DNA of 64,000 bases from Corynebacterium aquatimens (GTDB taxonomy: Bacteria > Actinomycetota > Actinomycetes > Mycobacteriales > Mycobacteriaceae): positions 1,426,001 through 1,490,000 of the forward strand of contig NZ_CP046980.1 in the NCBI RefSeq assembly GCF_030408395.1, in the 5' to 3' direction. Numbering within the stretch: position 1 is the stretch's first letter; each line of letters begins with the position of its first letter. This document shows, piece by piece, positions 56,541-64,000 of the stretch. The translations under genes were made by a program, and so were the position numbers. The notes beneath the pieces are model-generated. The model saw nothing but the letters and a program-made list of their open reading frames with translations, did no database searches and had not been told where the DNA came from.

Positions 56541-57344
56541 TTAGATGAGGTTCTTTGCTTCAAGCTGGGCAATGATTTCGGCGGCGACATCGGCGGCTGG
56601 GCCTTCGATGGGCTCGCCAGGCGTGCGCGGCGGAACGGCTGCGGCCGCCGTGACCTGGGTGGCGGAGTGTGCCAGGCCGACCTGGCCCGCATCCACACCG
56701 ATCTCCGCCAGCGTGAGGTGGGTGATCGGGTGGTTCTTCGCCGCGCGCATGCCCTTGAAGTTCGGGTAGCGCGGCGTGTCGGACTTCTCTGTCACGCTCA
56801 CGATCGCAGGCAGCGGCGCCGAAAGTTCCCACGTGCCTCGCTCGTCCTCGCGAGTCGCGGTAACGCCCGCGCCAGCGCCAGCACCAGCGCCATCAACGCT
56901 GACATTGTGGACATTCGTCAACGCCGGAATCTGCCGGTACTCGGCCAAAAGGCCTGGCAAAAGCGCCGTTGACCCGTCCGAGGACTGGTTCCCCGTCACG
57001 ATCAACGCCAGATCATCAATCGTGTTCAAGGCGTTGGTCAGCCCCCACGCGGTGGCGATGGCGTCGGAGCCGGCGAGGGAGTCGTCGATAAGCAAAAGTG
57101 CGTCATCCGCGCCCATTGCGATCGCGCGGCGCAGTGCCTCCTCGGCCGCGACGGGCCCCATGGACACGGCGACCACGCGCGCGCCGAGCGAATCCTTGAT
57201 GCGCAGGGCGGCTTCGACGGCGAACTCGTTGATCTCATCGATCACCGTGTCGCCGCTGTCACGGTCAAGGGTGTTGTCCGCCTCGAGCGATTTTTCTGAC
57301 CACGTGTCTGGGACGCTTTTGACCAGCACCGCGATGGTGGGCAT
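56541..57344 (-). CDS. etfB: Electron transfer flavoprotein beta subunit
   Basis: AMP-binding partner of EtfA, 267 residues: VLVKSVPD at the N-terminus, INEFAVEAALRIKD, VVAVSMGP, ADDALLLIDDSLAGSDAIATAWGLT and LIVTGNQSSDGSTALLPGLLAEYRQIP (signature region). GAAGGAG precedes the ATG. A short Ala/Gly run (GAGAGAGAGV, about 150) is an unusual small insertion. It heads the etfB-etfA-nifS unit. Confidence 0.94.
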   Translation of the reverse strand: MPTIAVLVKSVPDTWSEKSLEADNTLDRDSGDTVIDEINEFAVEAALRIKDSLGARVVAVSMGPVAAEEALRRAIAMGADDALLLIDDSLAGSDAIATAWGLTNALNTIDDLALIVTGNQSSDGSTALLPGLLAEYRQIPALTNVHNVSVDGAGAGAGAGVTATREDERGTWELSAPLPAIVSVTEKSDTPRYPNFKGMRAAKNHPITHLTLAEIGVDAGQVGLAHSATQVTAAAAVPPRTPGEPIEGPAADVAAEIIAQLEAKNLI

Positions 57345-57381
57345 GGTTCTCCTTCAATTTGGGATTAGTGCGCCCCCGAGC

Positions 57382-58716
57382 TTAACCCCGCTCGCGCGCG
57401 TCGCACACATATGCCACCGCCATAGTGCCCTCACGAGCGATGACCACGGCCCGCGATGCGTCACCGCGCAGCTTCATTTTCTTCCTCAAAGCGTCGGGGT
57501 CCACGTTGACTCCGCGTACAAGAATCTCCACCGCGCCCGCGTCATGCGCGGCCAGCGCCGCCTTGAGTTTCTTCAGCGGCACGCGCTCGCGCACGCGAAA
57601 GCCACTCCATCCAGCGGGAATCGCGTCCCCCGTGAGGAAAGCAATTCGCGGATCAAGCATCCACAGCCCGTGCCGCGCGGCCCACTGTTGCACGAGTCCC
57701 GCGCGAATCACGGCCCCATCAGGTTCCACAATGAAGGCACCATGCTTATCGACGCCCACCTCTCCCCCATCACCGTCCCTCACCCTCTCGGCGACGAACG
57801 CTGCACCGGCCGTGCCCGCGCCTGCGTCTGTGCCCGCGTCCGTGGCCGTGCGGATCACCACCGCCTCACGCCGGGCGTCACTGAGACCGGGTGTGTACAA
57901 GCAGGCTTCTTTCACACCACCATCGACGCTGACCACGCTGACCAGACCGTCCCAACCGCTGTAATCAATGCCCGGCGCGCACTTTACAGACATGTGCGCC
58001 CCGGGGTGCGCGGCGATGAGGTCCGGCAACGGCGGAATCAGCTTCGCCGGGTCGGTGATGCGGCGGCCGTCGGCCCGGCGCGCGGGATCGGCAACAATCG
58101 CTGTGTGGGTGGGCCTGTGCCGCGAGGAGGCTGGCGCCAAGGCCGGCGCCGAAACCGGGGCCATGATCGGGGCCAGCGCGTCGGCGCGGGCAAGCCACGC
58201 CCGCGGCGCGGCATCGGGTGGCGCGGCATCGGCATCCGCAAGCTCGTTGAGAAACAACTCAACGTTGTGGCGGGCCATGAGCAGCCGTGAGAAATCAAGG
58301 TCGCTGCCCAGGTACGACATGCCCAGCTCCAGCATCGCGGGGGCCTCGCTGGCGATCGAGCACGTGACGTCGTGGACAAGCTCTATCCCCGCGGCGTGGA
58401 GGTGGCCAGCGCGCACCTGGGCGACGGGGTGCGGGGTGGCCTGCTGGGCGGAATCGGAATCCATCAGCCAGCCGGGCTGGCTGCGAGCAGGCTGGGAGGC
58501 TCCGGGCTCGGTGCGAACGGACGGGAACTTCGCGGCAGCACGCTGGCGCGCCGTGATGAGCTCCGCGACTGCCCGGGCGCGGTCGCCGAAGCGTTCGCTT
58601 AAGTGCGCGTGATCGGAAAAGGCGCTGGCCTTGGTTAATCCCAGTTCGGGTGTGACCTCATCGATGGCGTCAAGGTGGGTGGCTAAGAAGCGAACATCGT
58701 CGGGCGTGAAGCTCAT
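57382..58716 (-). CDS. SAM-dependent methyltransferase with C-terminal THUMP-like domain
   Basis: A 444-residue protein. The central Rossmann domain has VHDVTCSIASEAPAMLELGMSYLGSDLDFSRLLMARHNVELF (SAM loop, about 115-155) and later IVADPARRADGRRI (motif IV, the DPAR/DPPR type) and HMSVKCAPGID. The last ~75 residues (GFRVRERVPLKKLKAALAAHDAGAVEILVRGVNVDPDALRKKMKLRG) are the THUMP-like domain of this actinobacterial family. RNA modification is likely from the domain combination, but the target is unknown. It lies upstream of etfB with no overlap. Confidence 0.85.
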   Translation of the reverse strand: MSFTPDDVRFLATHLDAIDEVTPELGLTKASAFSDHAHLSERFGDRARAVAELITARQRAAAKFPSVRTEPGASQPARSQPGWLMDSDSAQQATPHPVAQVRAGHLHAAGIELVHDVTCSIASEAPAMLELGMSYLGSDLDFSRLLMARHNVELFLNELADADAAPPDAAPRAWLARADALAPIMAPVSAPALAPASSRHRPTHTAIVADPARRADGRRITDPAKLIPPLPDLIAAHPGAHMSVKCAPGIDYSGWDGLVSVVSVDGGVKEACLYTPGLSDARREAVVIRTATDAGTDAGAGTAGAAFVAERVRDGDGGEVGVDKHGAFIVEPDGAVIRAGLVQQWAARHGLWMLDPRIAFLTGDAIPAGWSGFRVRERVPLKKLKAALAAHDAGAVEILVRGVNVDPDALRKKMKLRGDASRAVVIAREGTMAVAYVCDARERG

Positions 58717-58730
58717 GGGTGTGAGATGTT

Positions 58731-59546
58731 CTACCAGCCGATGCGGTTGACGGGATCGTGGCGGAGAAGTTCTTCGTAGCGGGGAATCTTCACCGGGTCG
58801 CCGATCACCGGCTCGATCCGCGCGTTGTGGGCGGCGGCGACCACTTCGGCGGCGGTGGAAAACTGCGCAACGTCATACAGCTGCGCGAGCGTCGAACGGG
58901 CGAAGCGGACGAGGCCCTCGCGCCACCCGTCGAGAAGCAAATTCGGCGGGAACCAATTCGCGTCGGAGGCCTCACCCGTGGCGTTATCCGGCTCTTGGCC
59001 GTCGGGCAGTACGGCCACGAAGGAAAACGTGTCAAACCAGTTTCCCTTCTCGCTTGTCCCCACCCAGCGGCCATACGGCAGAACAAGGTTCGCGTCCACG
59101 TCCAGACCCGTTTCTTCCAGGACCTCCGTCAACGCCAGCTCGTGGTTTTCCAAGCGCCGGCGCAGCTTGTGAAACGGGCGGGCGTCGCTGACCAGCTTGC
59201 CGTCGTCGTCGACAAGCAAAAGCGTGCCCGTTTCTTCAAACAGCTCGCGCACCGCGGCAAACGTCAGCGCGTGCGCTTGGCGCGGGCGAACGCCCAGCTG
59301 CATCGCGATGTCTTCCACCGGGCGGCCGTACCACAATTCCGCGGCCTCTTGCTTGTCCGAAGGGAAATCGCGGAAGTCCACGCCCCCGCCGGGAAACACC
59401 GTCATGCCTGGGTAATTCGGCATCGTCAGAACTCGCTCTTGCATCCACACCTCGAGCCCAGCGGCGCCATCACGCACCAAGATCACGGTGGCAGCCAACC
59501 TGCCGCCACGCAGCCCCATCATGTCTTGCTCGTTGGAATGCTTCAT
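58731..59546 (-). CDS. NUDIX hydrolase
   Basis: A 271-residue NUDIX-fold protein. It starts with LAATVILVRDGAAGLEVWMQERV and PGMTVFPGGGVDFRD. The Nudix box is dispersed: the GGGVDFRD...FAAVRELFEETGTLLL arrangement (about 55-115) has the REL-x-EE-x-G core but a long insert, as in the NUDT8/CoA-diphosphatase-like family with ~270 residues. The substrate is not predictable. Start uncertain: ATG 59546 (MKHSNEQDM) or GTG 59564, which has AAAAGGA only 2 nt upstream. Confidence 0.85.
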   Translation of the reverse strand: MKHSNEQDMMGLRGGRLAATVILVRDGAAGLEVWMQERVLTMPNYPGMTVFPGGGVDFRDFPSDKQEAAELWYGRPVEDIAMQLGVRPRQAHALTFAAVRELFEETGTLLLVDDDGKLVSDARPFHKLRRRLENHELALTEVLEETGLDVDANLVLPYGRWVGTSEKGNWFDTFSFVAVLPDGQEPDNATGEASDANWFPPNLLLDGWREGLVRFARSTLAQLYDVAQFSTAAEVVAAAHNARIEPVIGDPVKIPRYEELLRHDPVNRIGW

Positions 59547-59624
59547 AGTTAAAAGTGAGCCCACGTTCCTTTTCTATCGCCAAAGCTCAGGGTATCGTTT
59601 CGCCCACGGCGCTCGCCAACACGC

Positions 59625-60488
59625 TTATCGACGATGGGTGCCACCACGGCGCACCCGCCGGGCGAAGTAACGGCCGTCATCCTTCGTGATCGTAATCGGC
59701 TGGTGGTAGGCGCTCGTGAGGTTCTCGCTGGTTAAGACCTCATCGATGGGGCCCTGGGCGACGACTGACCCTTCGTCGAGAAGCAGCGCGTGCGTGAATC
59801 CTTCCGGAATTTCCTCAACGTGGTGGGTGATCATGATGATCGCGGGCGCATCCGGGTCGAGCGCGAGGTCGCCGAGGTACGCAACGAGGTCCTCGCGGCC
59901 ACCCAGATCAAGGCCCGCGCCGGGCTCGTCCATGATGAGCAGCTCCGGGTCGACCATGATTGCGCGCGCGATGAGGACGCGCTTGCGCTCGCCGTCAGAC
60001 AGGGTGTTCCACGTCCTGCCCCGCAGGTGGAACGCGCCCACCTGGTCGAGGGCGTCGTGGACTTGCTCATAGTCCTCTTCTTCATACTCCTCGCGCCAAC
60101 GCCCCACGATCGCGTAACCGCCAGACAGCACGAGGTCCTCGACGCGCTCGAGCGGCGGCACGCGCTCCGCAAGCGAGGTGGACGTCATGCCTATCGACGT
60201 CCGCAAGTCGCGCATGTCAGTCTTTCCAATCGTCTCACCGAGGATCTCAATTTCGCCTGACGACGGAATCGCCTGCGCCGCGGCCATCGTGATCAACGTG
60301 GTTTTGCCGGCGCCGTTGGGGCCAATAACGACCCAGCGCTGGCCCTCTTTTACCTGCCAGTTGATGGGTCCGACGAGGGTGTTTCCGCCGCGACGGAACT
60401 CCACGTCGGCGAAATCAATCAACGTGGCAGCGCGAGCGGTGGATGAGGCTTTGGTGGGGTTAATCGGCGTAGCAGTCACAGCGTCCAT
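59625..60488 (-). CDS. ABC transporter ATP-binding protein
   Basis: A 287-residue single ATPase domain: Walker A VVIGPNGAGKTTLI (about 52-65), signature TLSDGERKRVLIARA (about 157), Walker B ELLIMDEPGAGLDLGG (about 177) and switch His in IMITHHVEEIP. Its domain and DGER-type signature resemble ModF/YbbL-like soluble ABC proteins. No permease gene is adjacent, so it may act alone or with a distant partner. ATG 60488 (MDAVTATP) is preferred to 60506. The stop codon is formed within a copy of the iterated 11-mer. Confidence 0.87.
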   Translation of the reverse strand: MDAVTATPINPTKASSTARAATLIDFADVEFRRGGNTLVGPINWQVKEGQRWVVIGPNGAGKTTLITMAAAQAIPSSGEIEILGETIGKTDMRDLRTSIGMTSTSLAERVPPLERVEDLVLSGGYAIVGRWREEYEEEDYEQVHDALDQVGAFHLRGRTWNTLSDGERKRVLIARAIMVDPELLIMDEPGAGLDLGGREDLVAYLGDLALDPDAPAIIMITHHVEEIPEGFTHALLLDEGSVVAQGPIDEVLTSENLTSAYHQPITITKDDGRYFARRVRRGGTHRR

Positions 60489-60544
60489 TCTGTCTGATTT
60501 TTTCACTCTGCGGGGCGCGACACTTCCCGGCTACTGTGGGGTTC

Positions 60545-62641
60545 ATGACTGTTGGCCGCCTTGGTATCGATGATGTCCGTCCCTCTACGTCCGATCGAAC
60601 GCTGCCCACGAAGGCCGTCGTCGGCGAAGTAGTCCCCCTCTCTGCACTGGTGTGGCGCGAAGGCCACGACGCAATCGCCGCTACCGCGATGCTGACCTCG
60701 CCGTCCGGCCGCACCATCGCCGTAGCCATGAACGCAGAAGAAGACCGCCCCGATTACGTCCACGCCGTCTTCGCGCCCGACGAAGAAGGACTGTGGCGCT
60801 TCCGCATCGACGCGTGGTCCGACCCCTACTCCACCTGGCGCAACGCCGTAACCAAGAAGTCCGCCGCCGGCCAAAGCGCCGAAGAGATGGCGAACGACCT
60901 GGCGTTCGGGGCGGAGCTGTTCGACCGCGCCGCACGTGCCGCGCTCGCTAACGCTCGCGCCGCACGGCGAACAGACGAAGGCGAAGAAGACGCTCGCGCG
61001 GCACAGCGAGCAGACGAAGGCGATGTCGCCGAGCTGCTCGCCGGGGTCGCCGAGGCCCTGCGCAGCGACGCCCCGCTGCGCGAGCGCCTCGAGCCAGCGC
61101 TGTCCGATGAGGTCACGGCGCTGATGAGCCAACGCCCGGTGCGCGACCTGCTCACCCGCGGGCCGGAGTGCCAGATCCTGGTGGAGCGCAAGAAGGCTGC
61201 ATTCAGCTCGTGGTACGAGCTCTTCCCGCGATCCACGGGTGGTTGGGATGACAACGGCCACCCGGTGCACGGCACGTTCCAAACAACCGCGGACGCGCTC
61301 GAGCGCGTTGCCGCGATGGGCTTCGACACCGTGTACTTCCCGCCGATTCACCCCATCGGTGAAGTCAACCGCAAGGGTCCAAACAACTCGCTGGTGGCGG
61401 AAGAGGGCGACGTGGGCTCCCCGTGGGCGATCGGTTCGAAGGCCGGCGGCCACGACGCCATCCACCCTGAGCTCGGCACGGAAGAAGACTTCGTGGCGCT
61501 CATCGAACGCGCCAAGCAGCTCGGGCTCGAGGTCGCACTCGACTTCGCGCTCCAGGCCGCGCCGGATCACCCGTGGGCGCGCGATCACCGCGGCTTTTTC
61601 ACCGAGCTTGCCGACGGCACGATTGCCTACGCCGAGAACCCCCCGAAGAAGTACCAGGACATCTACCCCATCAACTTTGATAATGACCGGGACGGCATTT
61701 ACAACGAGTGCTACCGCGTCATCATGCACTGGGTGAACCTGGGCGTGACCACGTTCCGCGTGGACAACCCCCACACGAAGCCGACGGACTTCTGGCACTG
61801 GCTCATTTCCAAGGTGCACGAGACACACCCGGAGGTCATCTTCCTCGCCGAGGCCTTCACCCGCCCGCCGCGCCTGTTTGGCCTGGCCAAGGCTGGGTTC
61901 ACGCAGTCCTACACCTACTTCCCCTGGAAGACGACCAAGCGCGAGCTCACCGGCTTCACGCAATCCACGGTGCGGTTCTACGACATCTCGCGCCCGTCGT
62001 TCTGGGTCAACACCCCGGACATTCTCCAGGCCTACATTCAGACCGGGAACAAGGCAGCGTTCGCGGTGCGCGCCACGCTCGCCGCTACGTTGAGCCCGCT
62101 GTGGGGCATGTACTCCGGCTTTGAGCTCTACGAGCACGAGCCCGTCACCCAGGGCAGCGAGGAGTACCTCGATAGCGAGAAGTACCAGCTGCGCCCCCGC
62201 GACTTCGCGGGAGCCAAAGAGCGCGGCGAGTCGCTGGAGGACTACATCACGCTGCTCAACCGCCTGCGCCAGAACCACCCGGCGCTCCAGCAGATGCGTA
62301 CGCTCCACTTCCACACGATCGACAATGACCAGCTCATCGCCTACTCCAAGGTGGATCCGGCCACGGGTGACGCGGTGCTGGTCGTGGTCAACCTCGACCC
62401 CACATATCCGCAGGAAGGCTTCATCACGCTGGATATGGAGGAACTGGGCGTTGCTCCGTCGTCGTCGATAAGCGTGCGCGATGAGATCTCGGGTGAGACG
62501 TACCAGTGGGGCATGCGAAACTACGTGCGCCTCGCGCCGCAAGAAAACGTTGCGCACATCTTCGCCCTGCCGGAAGTGGGCCTCAAGGAGCGCGTCAAGC
62601 TTGCTTATCGACGAATGGACGACGACGAATACCGGCCGTAG
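60545..62641 (+). CDS. glgE: Alpha-1,4-glucan:maltose-1-phosphate maltosyltransferase
   Basis: GH13 subfamily 3 enzyme extending alpha-1,4-glucan with maltose-1-phosphate (trehalose to glucan route). The 698 residues have an N-terminal beta domain ([22 protein letters not shown]...), a helical insert, then the barrel with [34 protein letters not shown], the nucleophile in [12 protein letters not shown] (Asp about 407, GlgE signature) and acid/base region [13 protein letters not shown] duplicated Arg/Glu-rich stretch ([24 protein letters not shown], about 138-161) is an extra insertion. ATG 60545 is 7 nt after TACTGT (leaderless pattern). glgB follows 14 nt downstream. Confidence 0.96.
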   Translation: MTVGRLGIDDVRPSTSDRTLPTKAVVGEVVPLSALVWREGHDAIAATAMLTSPSGRTIAVAMNAEEDRPDYVHAVFAPDEEGLWRFRIDAWSDPYSTWRNAVTKKSAAGQSAEEMANDLAFGAELFDRAARAALANARAARRTDEGEEDARAAQRADEGDVAELLAGVAEALRSDAPLRERLEPALSDEVTALMSQRPVRDLLTRGPECQILVERKKAAFSSWYELFPRSTGGWDDNGHPVHGTFQTTADALERVAAMGFDTVYFPPIHPIGEVNRKGPNNSLVAEEGDVGSPWAIGSKAGGHDAIHPELGTEEDFVALIERAKQLGLEVALDFALQAAPDHPWARDHRGFFTELADGTIAYAENPPKKYQDIYPINFDNDRDGIYNECYRVIMHWVNLGVTTFRVDNPHTKPTDFWHWLISKVHETHPEVIFLAEAFTRPPRLFGLAKAGFTQSYTYFPWKTTKRELTGFTQSTVRFYDISRPSFWVNTPDILQAYIQTGNKAAFAVRATLAATLSPLWGMYSGFELYEHEPVTQGSEEYLDSEKYQLRPRDFAGAKERGESLEDYITLLNRLRQNHPALQQMRTLHFHTIDNDQLIAYSKVDPATGDAVLVVVNLDPTYPQEGFITLDMEELGVAPSSSISVRDEISGETYQWGMRNYVRLAPQENVAHIFALPEVGLKERVKLAYRRMDDDEYRP

Positions 62642-62655
62642 GTATAAAGGAGCGC

Positions 62656-64000
62656 ATGACCGAAGTTAACCCGCACCTACTCATCCCGGACACTGACCGC
62701 GCACGCTTGGTGGAATGCAAACACCACGCGCCGCACGACTTCTACGGCTGGCACTCCACCCCGCGTGGGTCTGTGATCCGCACGCGTCAGCTTGGCGCGA
62801 CCGACGTCCGGGTGTTGATCCACAACGATTCCGTGCCGATGGAGCCGATCGGCGACGACATCTGGGTGCTCGGACTCGAGGACGACTTGGCGCCGGACTA
62901 CCGCCTTGAGGTGCACTACCCGGAGGGCGCGCCGGTGATCACGGCCGACGCGTACCACTTCCTGCCGACGTTGACGTCGTTTGACCTGCACCTCATCGGC
63001 GAAGGCCGCCACGAACGCCTGTGGGAAGTACTCGGCGCGAACGAGCGCACCTACTCGACGTCGATGGGCGAGGTGTCCGGCACCGCGTTTGCCGTGTGGG
63101 CGCCGAACGCGCAGGGCGTGGCTGTTGTTGGTGATTTCTGCGCGTGGAACCCGAATCAGTGGCCGATGCGCTCCCTTGGGGCGACAGGCGTGTGGGAAGT
63201 GTTCATCCCCGGTATTGGCGCGGGGATGCAGTACAAGTTCACCATCCAGGGCGCCGACGGCAGCGTGATTGATAAGGCGGACCCGCTGGCGAAGCAGACC
63301 GTTGCGCCGCCGGAAACCGTATCCGTGGTTGCTGGCGTGACCGAGTACGAGTGGTCCGACCACGAATGGATGGCCGCGCGCCCCGGCGTGGATGCGACGA
63401 ACGCGCCGATGAGCGTGTACGAGTGCCACATCGGGTCCTGGAAGGTTGGCTACGGCTACCGCGAGGTCGCCGAAGAGCTCGTGCCGTACCTGGTTGACAA
63501 CGGGTTCACGCACGTGGAATTCCTTCCGGTGGCGGAGCACCCCTTCGGCGGGTCGTGGGGCTACCAGGTCTCCGGCTACTACGCGCCTACCGCGCGCTGG
63601 GGTTCACCCGACGACCTGCGCTACCTCATCGACCGGTTGCACCAGGCGGGCATCGGCGTGATCGTCGACTGGGTCCCGGCGCACTTCCCCAAGGACGCGT
63701 GGGCGCTCGGGCGTTTCGACGGCACGGCGCTCTACGAGCACCCCGACTGGCGCCGCGGCGAACAGAAAGACTGGGGCACCTACGTCTTCGACTTCGGCCG
63801 CAACGAGGTGCGCAACTTCTTAGTTGCTAACGCGCTGTACTGGTTCGAGGAGTTCCACCTGGACGGCATCCGCGTGGACGCCGTGGCGTCGATGCTGTAC
63901 CTGGACTACTCGCGCAACCCCGGCGAGTGGATCCCCAACCAGTTTGGTGGCCGCGAGAATCTGGACGCGGTGCAGTTCCTCCAGGAGATGAACGCGACAG
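62656..64000 (+). CDS. glgB: 1,4-alpha-glucan branching enzyme (5' part, cut by window end)
   Basis: Introduces alpha-1,6 branches into the glucan made by GlgE. The first 448 codons are present of an expected ~730. The N-terminal branching-enzyme domain is followed by the CBM48 domain ([24 protein letters not shown], about 140) and the GH13 barrel with [44 protein letters not shown] and [21 protein letters not shown] (nucleophile Asp about 406). AAAGGAGC precedes the ATG. It forms an operon with glgE. Confidence 0.95.
   Translation, partial: MTEVNPHLLIPDTDRARLVECKHHAPHDFYGWHSTPRGSVIRTRQLGATDVRVLIHNDSVPMEPIGDDIWVLGLEDDLAPDYRLEVHYPEGAPVITADAYHFLPTLTSFDLHLIGEGRHERLWEVLGANERTYSTSMGEVSGTAFAVWAPNAQGVAVVGDFCAWNPNQWPMRSLGATGVWEVFIPGIGAGMQYKFTIQGADGSVIDKADPLAKQTVAPPETVSVVAGVTEYEWSDHEWMAARPGVDATNAPMSVYECHIGSWKVGYGYREVAEELVPYLVDNGFTHVEFLPVAEHPFGGSWGYQVSGYYAPTARWGSPDDLRYLIDRLHQAGIGVIVDWVPAHFPKDAWALGRFDGTALYEHPDWRRGEQKDWGTYVFDFGRNEVRNFLVANALYWFEEFHLDGIRVDAVASMLYLDYSRNPGEWIPNQFGGRENLDAVQFLQEMNAT

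Noticed and set aside
60503..62557. 684-residue minus-strand open frame over glgE
   Set aside because: Antisense shadow of glgE with no start signal or domain.

Overview
The window is a chromosomal segment of a moderately high-GC actinobacterium, most probably Corynebacterium. The genes and their neighbourhoods match what I remember of the C. glutamicum chromosome: glgB-glgE, an ABC ATPase, NUDIX, etfBA-nifS, mnmA, ligA, gatCA, pfkA, gatB, ilvD, a PH-domain protein, the MscCG glutamate channel, ilvBNC, serA, leuB and the FAH-family oxaloacetate decarboxylase. Genus-level assignment is inference from gene content; no rRNA or tRNA gene was seen.

Layout. 0.1-2.2 kb: isochorismate synthase and Odx, convergent on a strong inverted repeat. 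2.3-7.5 kb: minus-strand run cstA-ybdD-leuB-secreted protein with overlapping or near-touching genes. 7.7-12.1 kb: serA, a stand-alone DUF262 protein and a cation-efflux protein. 12.3-13.6 kb: two small envelope proteins. 13.8-17.5 kb: ilvB-ilvN-ilvC with a 15-residue branched-chain-rich leader peptide and attenuator. 17.6-23.2 kb: plus-strand mscCG, PH-domain protein, ilvD and a GT87-type mannosyltransferase. 23.3-34.8 kb: giant DoxX fusion, gatB, nadC, an acetyltransferase, pfkA, an MFS exporter, gatA, gatC and an ACT-domain protein. 34.9-46.7 kb: accessory region. 46.8-64 kb: exonuclease, small proteins, chromate transporter, mnmA, secreted proteins, GH25 lysozyme, nifS, etfAB, a THUMP-like methyltransferase, NUDIX, ABC ATPase, glgE and the 5' part of glgB, cut by the window end.

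The accessory region is the most unusual part. It reads as an old direct tandem duplication of ACT - serine hydrolase - small membrane protein - ligA. The left copy carries only the 3' part of ligA, the right copy only the 3' part of the ACT gene, and the two stumps meet at about 41.10 kb. A 250-bp stretch of the two ligA copies is almost identical inside otherwise diverged sequence, which suggests gene conversion. Between the copies lie a miniature colicin-E3-type ribonuclease with an overlapping partner gene, remnants of a UvrD helicase and of a DUF4411 PIN-like protein, an ImmA/IrrE peptidase, acetolactate decarboxylase, and a DUF4333 lipoprotein preceded by a Cys-containing mini-ORF.

Metabolic links: IlvBN makes acetolactate, which IlvC and IlvD carry towards valine and isoleucine, LeuB serves leucine, and BudA can divert acetolactate to acetoin. 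GlgE and GlgB build alpha-glucan from maltose-1-phosphate. GatABC makes Gln-tRNA by amidation.

Three DNA-level patterns run through the window. An 11-mer (GCTTATCGACG or its complement) occurs exactly 20 times in all reading frames. Three intergenic inverted-repeat elements share an architecture and a CAGGTCA core. About a dozen genes have a -10-like hexamer 6-8 nt before the start codon, indicating leaderless mRNAs.
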